From Pseudomonas abietaniphila (lineage in GTDB: Bacteria > Pseudomonadota > Gammaproteobacteria > Pseudomonadales > Pseudomonadaceae): a stretch of 64,000 nt of DNA. Location of the stretch: the NCBI RefSeq assembly GCF_900100795.1, contig NZ_FNCO01000006.1:186001-250000 (forward strand). The letters run 5' to 3'. Made by a program: the position numbers and the translations under genes. Shown piece after piece: positions 31,241-40,452 of this stretch. Every line of letters starts with the position of its first letter. Position 1 is the stretch's first letter. The notes under the pieces are model-generated. The model was given only the letters and a program-made list of their open reading frames with translations. It did not search any database and had not been told where the DNA came from.

Positions 31241-32506
31241 CTAATTCATACTCACCTCCCTTCTTACAAAACCGGCTTCCAAGCCAAACACTTCAACGCC
31301 TTGTGCGGTCGTTTTGCCCAAGGTGACGGAACGACGCACACCGGGTTGATCTAAAGCAGGTCGATGAAACACATAGTGCTTGCCGCCCTCTTCGCCGATT
31401 GCATCAGCAGGCAGCACCACGGCGTCGGGGTTCTGGTAGCTGAGAATCGACAGGCGGGCGCTCATACCCAAACGCAATCCAGAGGCGCTTGGCGGCTCAT
31501 GCGCCGCCATCGCGACGGTGACGTGATAGGACGCGCCATCGCCGTGCAGGTCGGAGCCGACAGCGTGTGCGCCGACCGAGCTGATGGTGCCGCGCAACGC
31601 GCCTTCAAAGCCGTCACCGCTGATATCGACAGCCATGCCCTCCCGCAGCTGGTTGATGTCCATCTCATCGACTTTGGCGATCACGCTCAGGTGTTCGACG
31701 CTGGCAATGCCGAACAATGCCTGCCCTTGGTTCAAGCGCACGCCGGGTTCGACCGGCTTGTCAGCACTGCCCGAAGGGCCTTGCGGCAGGCGCACGATGA
31801 TGCCTGCGAACGGTGCCCGAACTTCGCCACGCTGCGCCAAAACCAGCAATGACTCATGGCGCGCACGAGCGTTGGCCAGTTGCATGTCGGCGATTTGTCG
31901 ATGCTCGCCTTGCCCGCGCTTGCTTGTCTGGAGCAACTCGGCCTGAGCGGCCTTCACATCGAGACGCTGGGTGTTCAACTGCTGCTCGAGACTGTCGACC
32001 TCCATCCGCGGGACGATGCCTTGCTCCAGCAATCCCTGGGTTTCGACAAGCTTGCGTCGGGTGTCGGCCAGCCCCAGCTGGCTGCTGCTCAATGCCCTGC
32101 GCGCTCGCGCCATTTCCTCTCCATCAGCCCAGTTTACAAGCGCATTCACTGCGCTTTCGGCTTTGAGACGTTCGGCCAACGCGTCGCGAATCTGCATGCC
32201 CAGCAGGTCGGTGTTGAGTCTGAGCAGCAATTGCCCCCTGGCCACTCGTTGGTCGTCGGAAAACAGTTTTTCCTCGACGGTCCCCTCGAAGGGCGCGCTC
32301 AGGGTGATCGATGAAGCGGGCACAATTCGCCCGATCAGGCCGATCCTGTGTTCGAGCGGTGCCGCCACGACCGGCAGCCAGCCGCGATCCGAAGCAGGTT
32401 CAGAGGACGTGGTCAATCCCGTGAACGCAACGGCGCCGAACATAAGGATCATCAGGGGGATCCCAATGAAAAACACCCCGGACCTGAAACGAGACCGATC
32501 AGTCAT
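31241..32506 (-). CDS. HlyD/MacA-family periplasmic adaptor
   Basis: 421 residues, last gene of a five-gene export operon. One N-terminal membrane anchor (GVFFIGIPLMILMFGAVAF), a lipoyl/biotinyl-type half motif (SAPFEGTVEEKLFSDDQRVARGQ), a long alpha-helical hairpin (about 120-230), the second half motif (RGEVRAPFAGIIVRLP) and beta-barrel/membrane-proximal domains. It should connect the MacB-like transporter to the TolC-like channel. ATG 32506 overlaps the TolC-like gene stop by 8 bases (ATGACTGA). Confidence 0.9.
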   Translation of the reverse strand: MTDRSRFRSGVFFIGIPLMILMFGAVAFTGLTTSSEPASDRGWLPVVAAPLEHRIGLIGRIVPASSITLSAPFEGTVEEKLFSDDQRVARGQLLLRLNTDLLGMQIRDALAERLKAESAVNALVNWADGEEMARARRALSSSQLGLADTRRKLVETQGLLEQGIVPRMEVDSLEQQLNTQRLDVKAAQAELLQTSKRGQGEHRQIADMQLANARARHESLLVLAQRGEVRAPFAGIIVRLPQGPSGSADKPVEPGVRLNQGQALFGIASVEHLSVIAKVDEMDINQLREGMAVDISGDGFEGALRGTISSVGAHAVGSDLHGDGASYHVTVAMAAHEPPSASGLRLGMSARLSILSYQNPDAVVLPADAIGEEGGKHYVFHRPALDQPGVRRSVTLGKTTAQGVEVFGLEAGFVRREVSMN

Positions 32507-34052
32507 TGAGGGCGATCTCCCAGCTGTCCAGCGTCGTGCCCAGGCGTTCATCCAACTGAGTCTGTGCATTGAGGTAGGCGATCAGCGCGTTGAGCACAGC
32601 ATTCTCCGAGCGCCGCAAATCCTCTTCGAAACTGAGCACCTGGAAGTTGCTGGTGCGACCGGCCTGCAGCTTCTGTTGCTCCACGGCCAGTTTCCGCTGT
32701 GACAGGCTGCGGCTGCGCAAGGCGATCTCGTACTGCCGCCAGTGTGCCTGCAAGGTACGGATAGCATCGCCAACCTCACGCTCCAGCGATTGCTGTGCTT
32801 CAGCGTGCAGAAGGTCCTGACTGTCCACCGCGACCTGAGCGCTGACCAGCCGTTGACGCTGCCCGGGATCGCCGATAGGAACCTCAAGCTGCACCCCGGC
32901 ATAGGTGCTCCAGCGTCGGTCGACGCCGCGTTTCGCGTCGGAGGACCAGGCATCACGAGCCTGCTCCGCGCCTGCGACCAGTGAGAGATCCCACAACTGC
33001 TGGCTTTTTGCGACCAGCAGATCGACCTCTGCGAGCTCTAGCGCAATACGCTGTTGAAGGAAGCCGGGCTGCCGCTGGCGCGCGATCTCGAGCGCCTGAT
33101 CCCGGTCGATCTCGACAGAGGTGGCGGTCAGCTCTTCGCTGGCACGCAGTGGCGTTGAAAGATCGAGCGCCAGCAATTGCAATAAAGCCCGGCGGCTGGA
33201 CGCCAGATGATGAGCAGCCTGCTCCGCGTTGAGCTCCTGATACGCAAGGTCCGCTTCGTTCTGAAGACGGTCCACACGCGCCATGCGCCCTGCTGCAATC
33301 AGTGCATCGTTGACCTTCAATTGCTCGCGGGATCGCCCAAGTGCATCGCTGACGATACGCAATTGCTCCTGCGCCTTGAGCAACTCGCGGTAAGCGGAAA
33401 CGATCTGCGTGACGCTTTGCGCCACAGACGCCTGTAAGCCAAGCCGATGGCTGTGCTCGCTTAACCGGGCTCGACGCCGAGGCGCAGTGACGACGTCGTG
33501 CCCGGCGTTTCTCAACAATGGCTGAATGACTTCGAACGTCAATCCGCGTTGCTGTTTGTGACCGCCTTTTTGCGCCTGATTGAAACGCTGCGCCCAAGAC
33601 AAGCTGAACATCGTGCCCCATTCGTTGTTCAGCGTGACCTTGGGCGCTACGCTCAGTTCACGCCCACGGTCATGGGAGCTCCGCTGCTCGCGGTGCTGGC
33701 TGCCCAGCACCAGCCTGGGCGAGAAAAACGCCTCCGCCACCTGTAAGTCGAATTTCTGCGCCACACGTTGCAGATAAGAACGACGAATGTCCCGGTTGCG
33801 GCGCAAGCCCAGCGCCACTGCATCGGCAAGGCTCACGTTCACACTCGTTGCCTGCGCTGCACGCGGCATTGAAGGCTGATGGGCCATGGTCGGCCGACTA
33901 GCCGCCGACAGCGGCGCGGTATCACCTCGTGCCTGTCCCACGGCCACTGCATTCATCAACACCATCAACGGTGCAGCGCATCCCAGCCAGCGCACCGAGC
34001 GAGGATGACGGACTGCGGACGATCCGGATGACTTGCCAGCCATCGTGTTCAC
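32499..34052 (-). CDS. TolC-family outer membrane efflux protein
   Basis: 517 residues with an N-terminal signal region (residues about 20-43) and two OEP repeats of long helices: first repeat around SLADAVALGLRRNRDIRRSY, second around DRDQALEIARQRQPGFLQQR, followed by coiled-coil segments typical of TolC hairpins. Forms the trimeric outer membrane duct. Overlaps the upstream 239-residue gene by 4 bases and the downstream adaptor gene by 8, so the exporter parts are made together. Confidence 0.9.
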   Translation of the reverse strand: MNTMAGKSSGSSAVRHPRSVRWLGCAAPLMVLMNAVAVGQARGDTAPLSAASRPTMAHQPSMPRAAQATSVNVSLADAVALGLRRNRDIRRSYLQRVAQKFDLQVAEAFFSPRLVLGSQHREQRSSHDRGRELSVAPKVTLNNEWGTMFSLSWAQRFNQAQKGGHKQQRGLTFEVIQPLLRNAGHDVVTAPRRRARLSEHSHRLGLQASVAQSVTQIVSAYRELLKAQEQLRIVSDALGRSREQLKVNDALIAAGRMARVDRLQNEADLAYQELNAEQAAHHLASSRRALLQLLALDLSTPLRASEELTATSVEIDRDQALEIARQRQPGFLQQRIALELAEVDLLVAKSQQLWDLSLVAGAEQARDAWSSDAKRGVDRRWSTYAGVQLEVPIGDPGQRQRLVSAQVAVDSQDLLHAEAQQSLEREVGDAIRTLQAHWRQYEIALRSRSLSQRKLAVEQQKLQAGRTSNFQVLSFEEDLRRSENAVLNALIAYLNAQTQLDERLGTTLDSWEIALND

Positions 34053-34768
34053 AGCAATGGGTCTATCGGGCTTTGTATCTGCTTGAGGAGATCGAGTGGC
34101 GTGACCGTTTCAAGCAGCGTCACCAGGCTTTCCTCAAGCTTCAGTGGACCGTACAGCCCCTCTTCACGCTCCAGGTGAGCCAACTGTACCTCTCGGTAAG
34201 CACCGGGATAGATGCTCTGTTCAATGGGCAGCAGACGATCGAAATGCTCCAGCAACCCTTGAAAAACAATGCGCCGCTCCACCACGCCGCGCGTGGTCGC
34301 GATCAGTTTTATAAAGAACTCTGAATCACCCTGGCGCATGGCTTCATAGGCTGCGTATCGCTCGACGAGCGTGTAGGCACCCGACTCATCGAAAATGACG
34401 CAGCAAAGCGCTTCGCGTGTACGCCCGTTGAACGGGTTGTGCGCTGCAACACGGCGGTTGCTCTGGGCAAGCGCAAAGGCAACGGCGAGCTCAGCCTCTT
34501 GCCGCCGCCGTGCGCTGCCGAGACGAGTCAGGTCATCCAGTGAAGGCGCCTGCCGCCCCAACCGCTCGATTTCGGCGCAAAACGTGGCAAACAACCCTTG
34601 CGGGCCGAACCACTTTCGATGGATGGCTTGAAGCTGATCCCTGGACATTGCGCCTTGGCGGTCCAGCAATCGCCGGAAATCACGGGTTAATTCCCTATTA
34701 CCCTGTTCTTGCGCATGTCGCGGCGTGTCTTTCGCCCTGTCGCCTTGAATTGAGCTGTATGCAGTCAT
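34049..34768 (-). CDS. unrecognised 239-residue protein inside exporter operon
   Basis: No family recognised. Soluble, helix-rich and strongly charged, without signal peptide; segments include RELTRDFRRLLDRQGAMSRD, RRQEAELAVAFALAQSNRRV and a C-terminal LLETVTPLDLLKQI. It lies third in the operon (ABC ATPase, permease, this gene, TolC-like, HlyD-like) and overlaps the TolC-like gene by 4 bases. Ordinary MacAB-TolC operons lack such a gene. It could be a substrate-modifying or substrate-presenting protein or a cytoplasmic adaptor; nothing in the sequence decides between these. Confidence 0.75.
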   Translation of the reverse strand: MTAYSSIQGDRAKDTPRHAQEQGNRELTRDFRRLLDRQGAMSRDQLQAIHRKWFGPQGLFATFCAEIERLGRQAPSLDDLTRLGSARRRQEAELAVAFALAQSNRRVAAHNPFNGRTREALCCVIFDESGAYTLVERYAAYEAMRQGDSEFFIKLIATTRGVVERRIVFQGLLEHFDRLLPIEQSIYPGAYREVQLAHLEREEGLYGPLKLEESLVTLLETVTPLDLLKQIQSPIDPLL

Positions 34769-34828
34769 TTTTATCGTTCCTTGTTGTTTTCAATTTATTG
34801 TTTGGGCATCACTGCACCGAACGGTCCA

Positions 34829-36037
34829 TTAGTCATCCCGAAGCGCGGTAGCTGGAGAAAGGCGCGCAGCCACCACGGCGGGGTAGCTGCCAAAAAACAG
34901 TCCGATCAGCAGCGAACTGCCAACGCCCAGCAACAGCGCGTCGAAGGACAGGCTCAAAGGCCAGCCACTGCACCGGGAGAAGCCCCACGCGACGACGCTG
35001 CCCAAGAGCGCGCCTGACAAGGCGCCCACCACGGAAAGATGCGAGGCTTCCAGCAAAAACAGGGCGCGAATATCGCGAGGACGGGCGCCTAGCGCCATGC
35101 GCACGCCAATCTCTCGCCGACGCTCACGAACACTCATCAGCATCACGTTCATCACCCCGACACCCGCAACGATGAGGGAGATGCCCCCCAACCCCGCCAG
35201 TAACCAGGCAAAGGTTTGCGCCTGATGCTTGAGGCTTTCAATCAGTTGTCGAGGGATCTGCACCGCCACGTCACGACCGCCCAGTTGCGCGCTCAGGCGC
35301 GCTTCAAGGGAATCCGCCACCGATTGCAGGTCTGCCTGTGGCGACGCCCTGGCCACGACATTGCCGATGCGAGCCGTTGACGACAGCCGCCTCATGCCAG
35401 GTGCCGGAATAAACACCGACGAATCCACGGACACCGGGATCAGGGGGTTATGGGGTTTGGGCGCCAGCACACCGATGACCTGATATTGGTAATCACCCAT
35501 CGTCAGCAGGTCCCCCGGATGCGCTGCACGGCCTGAAACGGTGAGGGATTTCGCAACCTCTGCGCCCAGCACAACGACCAACGCGTGGCCGTCCATCGGC
35601 GAAAGGAAACGTCCGGAAGCAGGATGCAGGTCGATGATCATCGCCAGCGCGGCCGTGGTCCCGATCACTGAAGCGTCGTAACGGACACCCTGACGACCGA
35701 TACGTGTGCCGTACTGACTGACCGAAGTAATGTGCATGAGATGCGGAACCGAATGCATCAATGCCGGCGTGTCCACGGTTTGGGGCAACAACATTTTGCG
35801 CCCGGAAAAACCAGGAAAATTCGCCACCAGCGTCTCCGTGCCCATGCCCTTGAACGTGCGCATCGTGTCCTCGGAGGCGCTTCGTCCGATGTCCAGCAGT
35901 GCGACCACAGAAGCACTGCCTACAACGATTCCCAGCAACGCCAGCCAGGACCGCTGCCCCATCGAGCGCAAATTTTCCAACGACTCGGCCCAGTGCATCC
36001 GCCACCTGCGGCACGCCGCGAACTCAAGCGGTGACAT
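34829..36037 (-). CDS. MacB/FtsX-family ABC transporter permease
   Basis: 402 residues from ATG 36037 (MSPLEFAACRRWRMHW). MacB-type topology: one membrane helix (SWLALLGIVVGSASVVALLDIG), a periplasmic domain of about 220 residues, then three membrane helices with the FtsX signature (GGISLIVAGVGVMNVMLMSVRERRREIGVRMALGA). Unlike canonical MacB, the ATPase is a separate gene, overlapping by 14 bases. Mechanotransmission transporters of this type push substrates from the periplasm through TolC. Confidence 0.92.
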   Translation of the reverse strand: MSPLEFAACRRWRMHWAESLENLRSMGQRSWLALLGIVVGSASVVALLDIGRSASEDTMRTFKGMGTETLVANFPGFSGRKMLLPQTVDTPALMHSVPHLMHITSVSQYGTRIGRQGVRYDASVIGTTAALAMIIDLHPASGRFLSPMDGHALVVVLGAEVAKSLTVSGRAAHPGDLLTMGDYQYQVIGVLAPKPHNPLIPVSVDSSVFIPAPGMRRLSSTARIGNVVARASPQADLQSVADSLEARLSAQLGGRDVAVQIPRQLIESLKHQAQTFAWLLAGLGGISLIVAGVGVMNVMLMSVRERRREIGVRMALGARPRDIRALFLLEASHLSVVGALSGALLGSVVAWGFSRCSGWPLSLSFDALLLGVGSSLLIGLFFGSYPAVVAARLSPATALRDD

Positions 36038-36743
36038 GCTCGACACGCTCTTGAAGCCGACCCTCGGTGACCTCGATCCTACGGGCAAAACGCTGCACCA
36101 GGCTCGCATCATGGGTGACCATGACCAGTGTGACCCGATGGTGATGGTTGAGCCCCAGCAACAGCTCGAGAATGTCGTTGGCGCAATGCTGGTCGAGATT
36201 GCCGGTGGGCTCGTCGGCCAGAATCAACGTCGGTTTTCCGACCAGTGCCCTGGCAATCGCCACGCGCTGGCGCTGGCCGCCCGACAGGTCGGCGGGCCGG
36301 TGTTGTGCACGATGAGCCAAACCCACCGCCTGCAAGTGTTCTGCAGCCAGCGCCCGCGCCGCGTCACGGGTGTGATTGCGGTAAAGAAGCGGTAACGCGA
36401 CGTTGTCCAACGCGCTCAATCGCGGCAATAAATTAAAGGACTGGAAAATGAACCCCAGGTAACGATTGCGCCACTGCGCAAGGCTGTCTGCGGAGGCGGT
36501 CATGACATCGTGGCCGAAAAACTCAACCTGCCCACCTGCCGGACGCTCGAGCAGCCCCAGGATATTCAGCAGCGTGCTTTTGCCTGACCCGGATGCGCCG
36601 ACCACTGCACAGGTGTCGCCCCGGTGGAGGGTAAAGTCGACCGAGTCGAGACCACACACGGCCGAAGCACGCTGAGCGTAATGCTGATGGACGCCTCTCA
36701 ATTTAAACAAAGCCGATAAACAATCACCCGACACTTCACCCAT
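36024..36743 (-). CDS. MacB/LolD-type ABC transporter ATPase
   Basis: 239 residues. Walker A VGASGSGKSTLLN (about 48-60), Q loop FIFQSFNLLP, signature LSGGQRQRVAIARAL, Walker B LILADEPTGNLD and H-loop VMVTHD. The ATG at 36743 has GGGAG five bases upstream; a GTG at 36749 is less likely. First gene of the exporter operon, about 150 bases downstream of a LuxR-type regulator on the same strand. Confidence 0.95.
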   Translation of the reverse strand: MGEVSGDCLSALFKLRGVHQHYAQRASAVCGLDSVDFTLHRGDTCAVVGASGSGKSTLLNILGLLERPAGGQVEFFGHDVMTASADSLAQWRNRYLGFIFQSFNLLPRLSALDNVALPLLYRNHTRDAARALAAEHLQAVGLAHRAQHRPADLSGGQRQRVAIARALVGKPTLILADEPTGNLDQHCANDILELLLGLNHHHRVTLVMVTHDASLVQRFARRIEVTEGRLQERVEHVTA

Positions 36744-36899
36744 AGCCACTCCCTGGCACCCGCCTCGTAAAACGCATTATTAATATTCGATCAACTACTT
36801 TTCACACACGCACAGAGTCACTCCCGAAAAACCATTCCCGAGGCACAATCCATTCTCACAAAAACGAAAAACTCAGAGCGCTTATTATGCGCATATCAA

Positions 36900-37166
36900 T
36901 CAGCGATACAATCCGTCAAATGTAGGGGGTGTGGGTGTTTTTTTCTTACGGGATGACGCGACGTGTAATGCCAAGAGTTGTGCGCGATTCTTTACCTCGT
37001 TCTTCTTCAAAAGCGCCGACACATGGTCGCGAGCCGTGTAATCGCTGATGCCCAGCTGCTGGGCGATGTCCTTGTTGGTGTAGCCCAATAACACCAGTTG
37101 CAGCACCTCACACTCCCGTGGTGTGGCCCGGGTTAATCGTTTCCGCTTGCGCTCTTGTCCCAGCAT
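36900..37166 (-). CDS. short LuxR-type HTH regulator
   Basis: 88 residues from ATG 37166, with possible extension to 37274. Almost entirely a GerE/LuxR DNA-binding domain: LTRATPRECEVLQLVLLGYTNKDIAQQLGISDYTARDHVSALLKK. No receiver or autoinducer domain, so it is a stand-alone HTH protein. The tail is basic (SSRKKKTPTPPTFDGLYR). It precedes the MacAB/TolC-like operon on the same strand and is its likely regulator. The region is A+T-rich compared with neighbours. Confidence 0.82.
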   Translation of the reverse strand: MLGQERKRKRLTRATPRECEVLQLVLLGYTNKDIAQQLGISDYTARDHVSALLKKNEVKNRAQLLALHVASSRKKKTPTPPTFDGLYR

Positions 37167-37274
37167 TGCCGTGTACCGACCTCGATTAGTTATCTGCCGT
37201 GGCTTAAACAACCATCGGCTTCGGAAGATTTTTATTGAGATTATCTTCGTGTTTTTTTGACGTATTAATACCAA

Positions 37275-37589
37275 GAGCTCACAAGGTTAATATGAGCACC
37301 TAAAGAAGTAATTATTCCTACAGCAATGAAAGAAACTTCACAGGGCCAGTCTTACAAATAGGACGATCGCGCACACAACGTCACCTGCGAACGATAAGTT
37401 CACGTGATCATGGGCTGGATAGTTGTATAGACAGGAACGATATACGTCGCAAATGATAATTACAATCATCTGTTACAAATGAGCTGTCGGTGCATCAGGC
37501 AGGGTGTGGGCCGCGGCGGGAATGCAGCCACGGCCTGCGCCCGAAAAAGCGCGGACCGTGGGATCGGAACGGATGTGTCTGACAGGGTT
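37275..37589. other. A+T-rich intergenic region, no gene seen
   Basis: Separates the LuxR-type gene from the VOC gene. Rather A+T-rich, which fits promoter DNA for the regulator or the edge of an acquired segment. No palindrome or recognisable promoter assigned. Confidence 0.3.
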
Positions 37590-38060
37590 TCAGGACGCCG
37601 GCTGGCCAAACATCTCCATCGCACGCTCGCGAATCTCATCCGGCGAAAGGTCTTCCTTGTGCGTGCCAATGAACCAGAGGTGCCCGAACGGATCGCGTAC
37701 GCTGCCACTGCGATCCCCGTAAAACATGTCCTGCACCTCGGTCACGACGCTGGCGCCCGCCTCCACTGCGCGCTTGAACTGTTCGTCGACATCGGGCACG
37801 TACAGGTGCATCGCGAACGAGGTCTTGCTGCCCGGTGGCGGGCTGACAAATCCGCCTTGATCACAGGGCTCGGCCAGCATCAGCCGTGAATCGCCGATCT
37901 GCAGTTCGGCGTGGCCGACGCGCCCGCCGGGGGCGTCCAGACGAAACATTTCCTGGGCACCGAAGGCTTTCTTGTAAAACTCGATGGCCTCGGCTGCGGG
38001 TGAAACACCCATGTAGACGGTCAGGCTGTGCTGACCTTCGGGGATCGGTTTAACGCTCAT
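37590..38060 (-). CDS. VOC-superfamily (PhnB/glyoxalase-like) protein
   Basis: 156 residues: two beta-alpha-beta-beta-beta units (SLTVYMGVSPAAEAIEFYKKAFGA and FAMHLYVPDVDEQFKRAVEAGAS, ending DPFGHLWFIGTH), the PhnB-like branch of the vicinal-oxygen-chelate fold. Last gene of the DGPF-SnoaL-VOC cluster downstream of an ECF42 sigma factor; such enzymes are frequent in ECF42 and ECF41 neighbourhoods. Substrate unknown. Confidence 0.88.
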   Translation of the reverse strand: MSVKPIPEGQHSLTVYMGVSPAAEAIEFYKKAFGAQEMFRLDAPGGRVGHAELQIGDSRLMLAEPCDQGGFVSPPPGSKTSFAMHLYVPDVDEQFKRAVEAGASVVTEVQDMFYGDRSGSVRDPFGHLWFIGTHKEDLSPDEIRERAMEMFGQPAS

Positions 38061-38097
38061 GACAGGTCTCCTCTAGCGTGTCTTATCGGATCAGGTA

Positions 38098-38544
38098 TCA
38101 GGGCTGAAGGTCGAACAGCGCCTTGCTGGTCGCCATGTCAAAGGGCGCGGAAAAGTGTTCGTGGACGGCCTTCCAGCCGTCGGAGGTTTTGCGGTAGCCC
38201 GCCGTGGCGCGCATCCAGGACGACTTCACCTCGCCCTGCTCGTCTGTGCCGCCGCACTTGTTTAGCCAGTGCGCGAATGCGACGTCGCCGTCGGCGTGAA
38301 TCGTCAACTGATGGGTTTCGAACAACATCGCGCCCTCACACATGCCCAGACAGAACGCCCAGTGCTGGCGGTAGGCATCCGCGCCCTTGAATTGCAGCTG
38401 GATGATCGCGTCGTAGGCCACGATGTCGGGCGCGTAGTAACGCATGATCGCGTCGAGATCCTTGTCGCGGACCGCTGCGCACCAGCGCTCCAGCAGCGCC
38501 TGAATCTGTTGCGGGTCGGTACTGACAGGGGATGACTGGCTCAT
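38098..38544 (-). CDS. SnoaL-like/NTF2-fold protein
   Basis: 148 residues of the cone-shaped NTF2 fold: IQALLERWCAAVRDKDLDAI, YYAPDIVAYDAI, and the C-terminal YRKTSDGWKAVHEHFSAP, a standard SnoaL-like ending. Role is probably isomerisation, hydrolysis or simple ligand binding. The ATG at 38544 overlaps the DGPF gene stop by 4 bases (ATGA). Confidence 0.88.
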   Translation of the reverse strand: MSQSSPVSTDPQQIQALLERWCAAVRDKDLDAIMRYYAPDIVAYDAIIQLQFKGADAYRQHWAFCLGMCEGAMLFETHQLTIHADGDVAFAHWLNKCGGTDEQGEVKSSWMRATAGYRKTSDGWKAVHEHFSAPFDMATSKALFDLQP

Positions 38545-38933
38545 GACTGACCTCCCGCGGCAAGGGCCGGCGTTGGTTGTTCGTCGTGCTGCAGGTTCAA
38601 CGTCCTCACGGGGCGTACTTCCACACTGCCGACCCGTGCGGCCGGAATGTGCGCCGCGACCTGTAAGGCCTCGTTCAGGTCGCGCGCCTCGATCAGGTAG
38701 AAGCCCGCAAGCTGCTCTTTGGTTTCGGCGAAAGGACCGTCGGTGATCGACACTTTGCCGTTGCGCATTCTGACGGTGGTCGCGGTTTCCACCGACTCCA
38801 GCGGTTCGGCGGCGAGCATGCGGCCGCTGGCCTGCACGGACTGCGCGTACGCCAGGCACTCGTCATCCCGAGGGCTGTCCGGGTGCGAATGCAGGGTGTG
38901 CTCGTTGCTGTAGATCAGACACAGGTATTTCAT
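38541..38933 (-). CDS. DGPF/YCII-domain protein of ECF42 cluster
   Basis: 130 residues from ATG 38933 (MKYLCLIYSNEH). Carries the diagnostic ITDGPFAETKEQLAGFYLIEA segment. YCII-related DGPF proteins are the conserved target genes of ECF42 sigma factors. A matching promoter lies at 39030-39056, giving an untranslated leader of about 90 bases. First gene of an operon with the SnoaL-like and VOC genes. Confidence 0.92.
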   Translation of the reverse strand: MKYLCLIYSNEHTLHSHPDSPRDDECLAYAQSVQASGRMLAAEPLESVETATTVRMRNGKVSITDGPFAETKEQLAGFYLIEARDLNEALQVAAHIPAARVGSVEVRPVRTLNLQHDEQPTPALAAGGQS

Positions 38934-39029
38934 GACGACCTCCATCAGGCGCGTAAAGCCGCCCTCAATGAATGTATGGCTCATGACGCTGGACTGCTCA
39001 GGGGTATTGTCTGCCCTGTTACAGAGCTA

Positions 39030-39056
39030 GTCGTTTGACGATCAGGCAGATCGACA
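39030..39056 (-). promoter_or_regulatory. candidate ECF42 promoter
   Basis: On the minus strand TGTCGA (39056-39051), 17-base spacer, CGAC (39033-39030). This matches the bipartite ECF42 motif as I recall it, TGTCGA in the -35 and CGA(T/C) in the -10 region. It points to the DGPF gene and lies only 40 bases from the 3' end of the sigma factor gene. Confidence 0.65.
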
Positions 39057-39097
39057 TCGGTGAACACGTTTTTCCTGCGGCTGACCAACGGTCATGC

Positions 39098-40369
39098 TTA
39101 AGTCGGCAGATCGTTCAGGCAGCGCTGCAGAAACCGTCGATCTACGCCCTGTTGTGCCAGTCCGATGGCCTTGAGGTAAGCGATGCGGGCGTCGTCATAA
39201 CGCCCAAGCCTGCGGCACATATCAGCGCGCGCGGCCCACGCCAGGTGGTAACCCTCTAGTTCGCCACTGGCCAGCAATGCATCCACCCGCGTCAACGCCA
39301 CTTCAGGGCCCTGCACCATCGCCAAGGCAACGGCCCGGTTGAGTTGCACCACGGCCGAATCGTTGAAACGCAGCAACACGTCATACAGCCCGACGATCTG
39401 CGGCCAGTCGGTGTCTTCGGCCCGGCGGGCCTGTGCATGCACCGCGGCAATGGCGGCTTGCACGCTGTAGGCCCCGCCCCTGCCGGAACGCAGCGCCTGT
39501 TCCACCAACCCTTCCCCCTCCTTGATCAACGGGCGGTGCCACAGGCTTCGGTCCTGCTGATCGAGCATCACCGGTTCGCCGTCGGAGGACAGCCGCGCTG
39601 GACGCCGGGACTCGACCAACAGCATCAAACCGAGTAAACCCGCGACTTCAGGTTCTGGCAGCAGATCGAGCAACAGGCGACCCAACCGAATGGCCTCAGC
39701 TGACAGATCGCTGCGGGTCAAATGCTCACCGGACGACGCGAAATAGCCTTCGTTGAACACCAGATAAATCACCCGCAGCACCGCCTCCAGCCGTTCGGGC
39801 AACTCGCTGTGGGTGGGCACTTCGTAGGGGATGTGCGCGTCGCGAATCTTGTTCTTGGCGCGCACGATGCGCTGGGCAACGGTCGATGGGGTGATGAGAA
39901 AGGCGCGGGCAATTTCTTCGGTCGTGAGGTCGCACACTTCACGCAAGGTCAGTGCGACCTGGGCATCGGGGCTCAAGGCCGGGTGACAACAGACGAAGAT
40001 CAACCGCAGTCGGTCATCCTCCACGCTGTCGAGGTCGGCGCGATCATCGTGCAACTGGTCTTCGAGTTGGTGCGCCAGCTCGCTGAGGGAGGCGTCGAAA
40101 CGCGCGCGACGACGCAGGCTGTCGATGGCCTTGAAGCGGCCCGCCGACACCAGCCAGGCGCGCGGGTTGTCGGGCATTCCCGCGTGCGGCCATTGCTCGA
40201 CGGCCGCGATGAAGGCGTCCTGCAACGCCTCTTCGGCCCGTTCAAAATTGCCCAGCAGACGAATCAGGGTGGCGAGGACACGCCGCGACTCCTGACGATA
40301 GAGGTTATCGACATGCGCACGAATGACTGCCGTGGTGCCGAGATCGTTCTTATTAGGGTTGTCGCTCAT
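39098..40369 (-). CDS. ECF42-group RNA polymerase sigma factor with C-terminal TPR-like extension
   Basis: 423 residues from ATG 40369. Sigma region 2 (LATLIRLLGNFERAEEALQDAF, WLVSAGRFKAIDSLRRRARF) and region 4 (TLREVCDLTTEEIARAFLITPSTVAQRIVRAKNKI) are followed by about 230 residues of helical repeats (VLRVIYLVFNEGYFASSG, GLLGLMLLVESRRPARL, LLRFNDSAVVQLNRAVALAM), the tetratricopeptide-like extension typical of ECF42. These factors have no anti-sigma partner; the extension controls activity. It heads the DGPF cluster, whose promoter carries the expected motif. Confidence 0.93.
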   Translation of the reverse strand: MSDNPNKNDLGTTAVIRAHVDNLYRQESRRVLATLIRLLGNFERAEEALQDAFIAAVEQWPHAGMPDNPRAWLVSAGRFKAIDSLRRRARFDASLSELAHQLEDQLHDDRADLDSVEDDRLRLIFVCCHPALSPDAQVALTLREVCDLTTEEIARAFLITPSTVAQRIVRAKNKIRDAHIPYEVPTHSELPERLEAVLRVIYLVFNEGYFASSGEHLTRSDLSAEAIRLGRLLLDLLPEPEVAGLLGLMLLVESRRPARLSSDGEPVMLDQQDRSLWHRPLIKEGEGLVEQALRSGRGGAYSVQAAIAAVHAQARRAEDTDWPQIVGLYDVLLRFNDSAVVQLNRAVALAMVQGPEVALTRVDALLASGELEGYHLAWAARADMCRRLGRYDDARIAYLKAIGLAQQGVDRRFLQRCLNDLPT

Positions 40370-40452
40370 GCCCACACTCGCCGACGACTGTTCCGATAGT
40401 GGTCGGCCAAGCGTAGTAGGGGATCGGGCGTCGCTCAACGACGCCCCGACGG

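Noticed and set aside
36750..36899. precursor peptide gene for the exporter operon
   Set aside because: Only a 12-codon frame without ribosome binding site was found between the LuxR-type and ABC genes.
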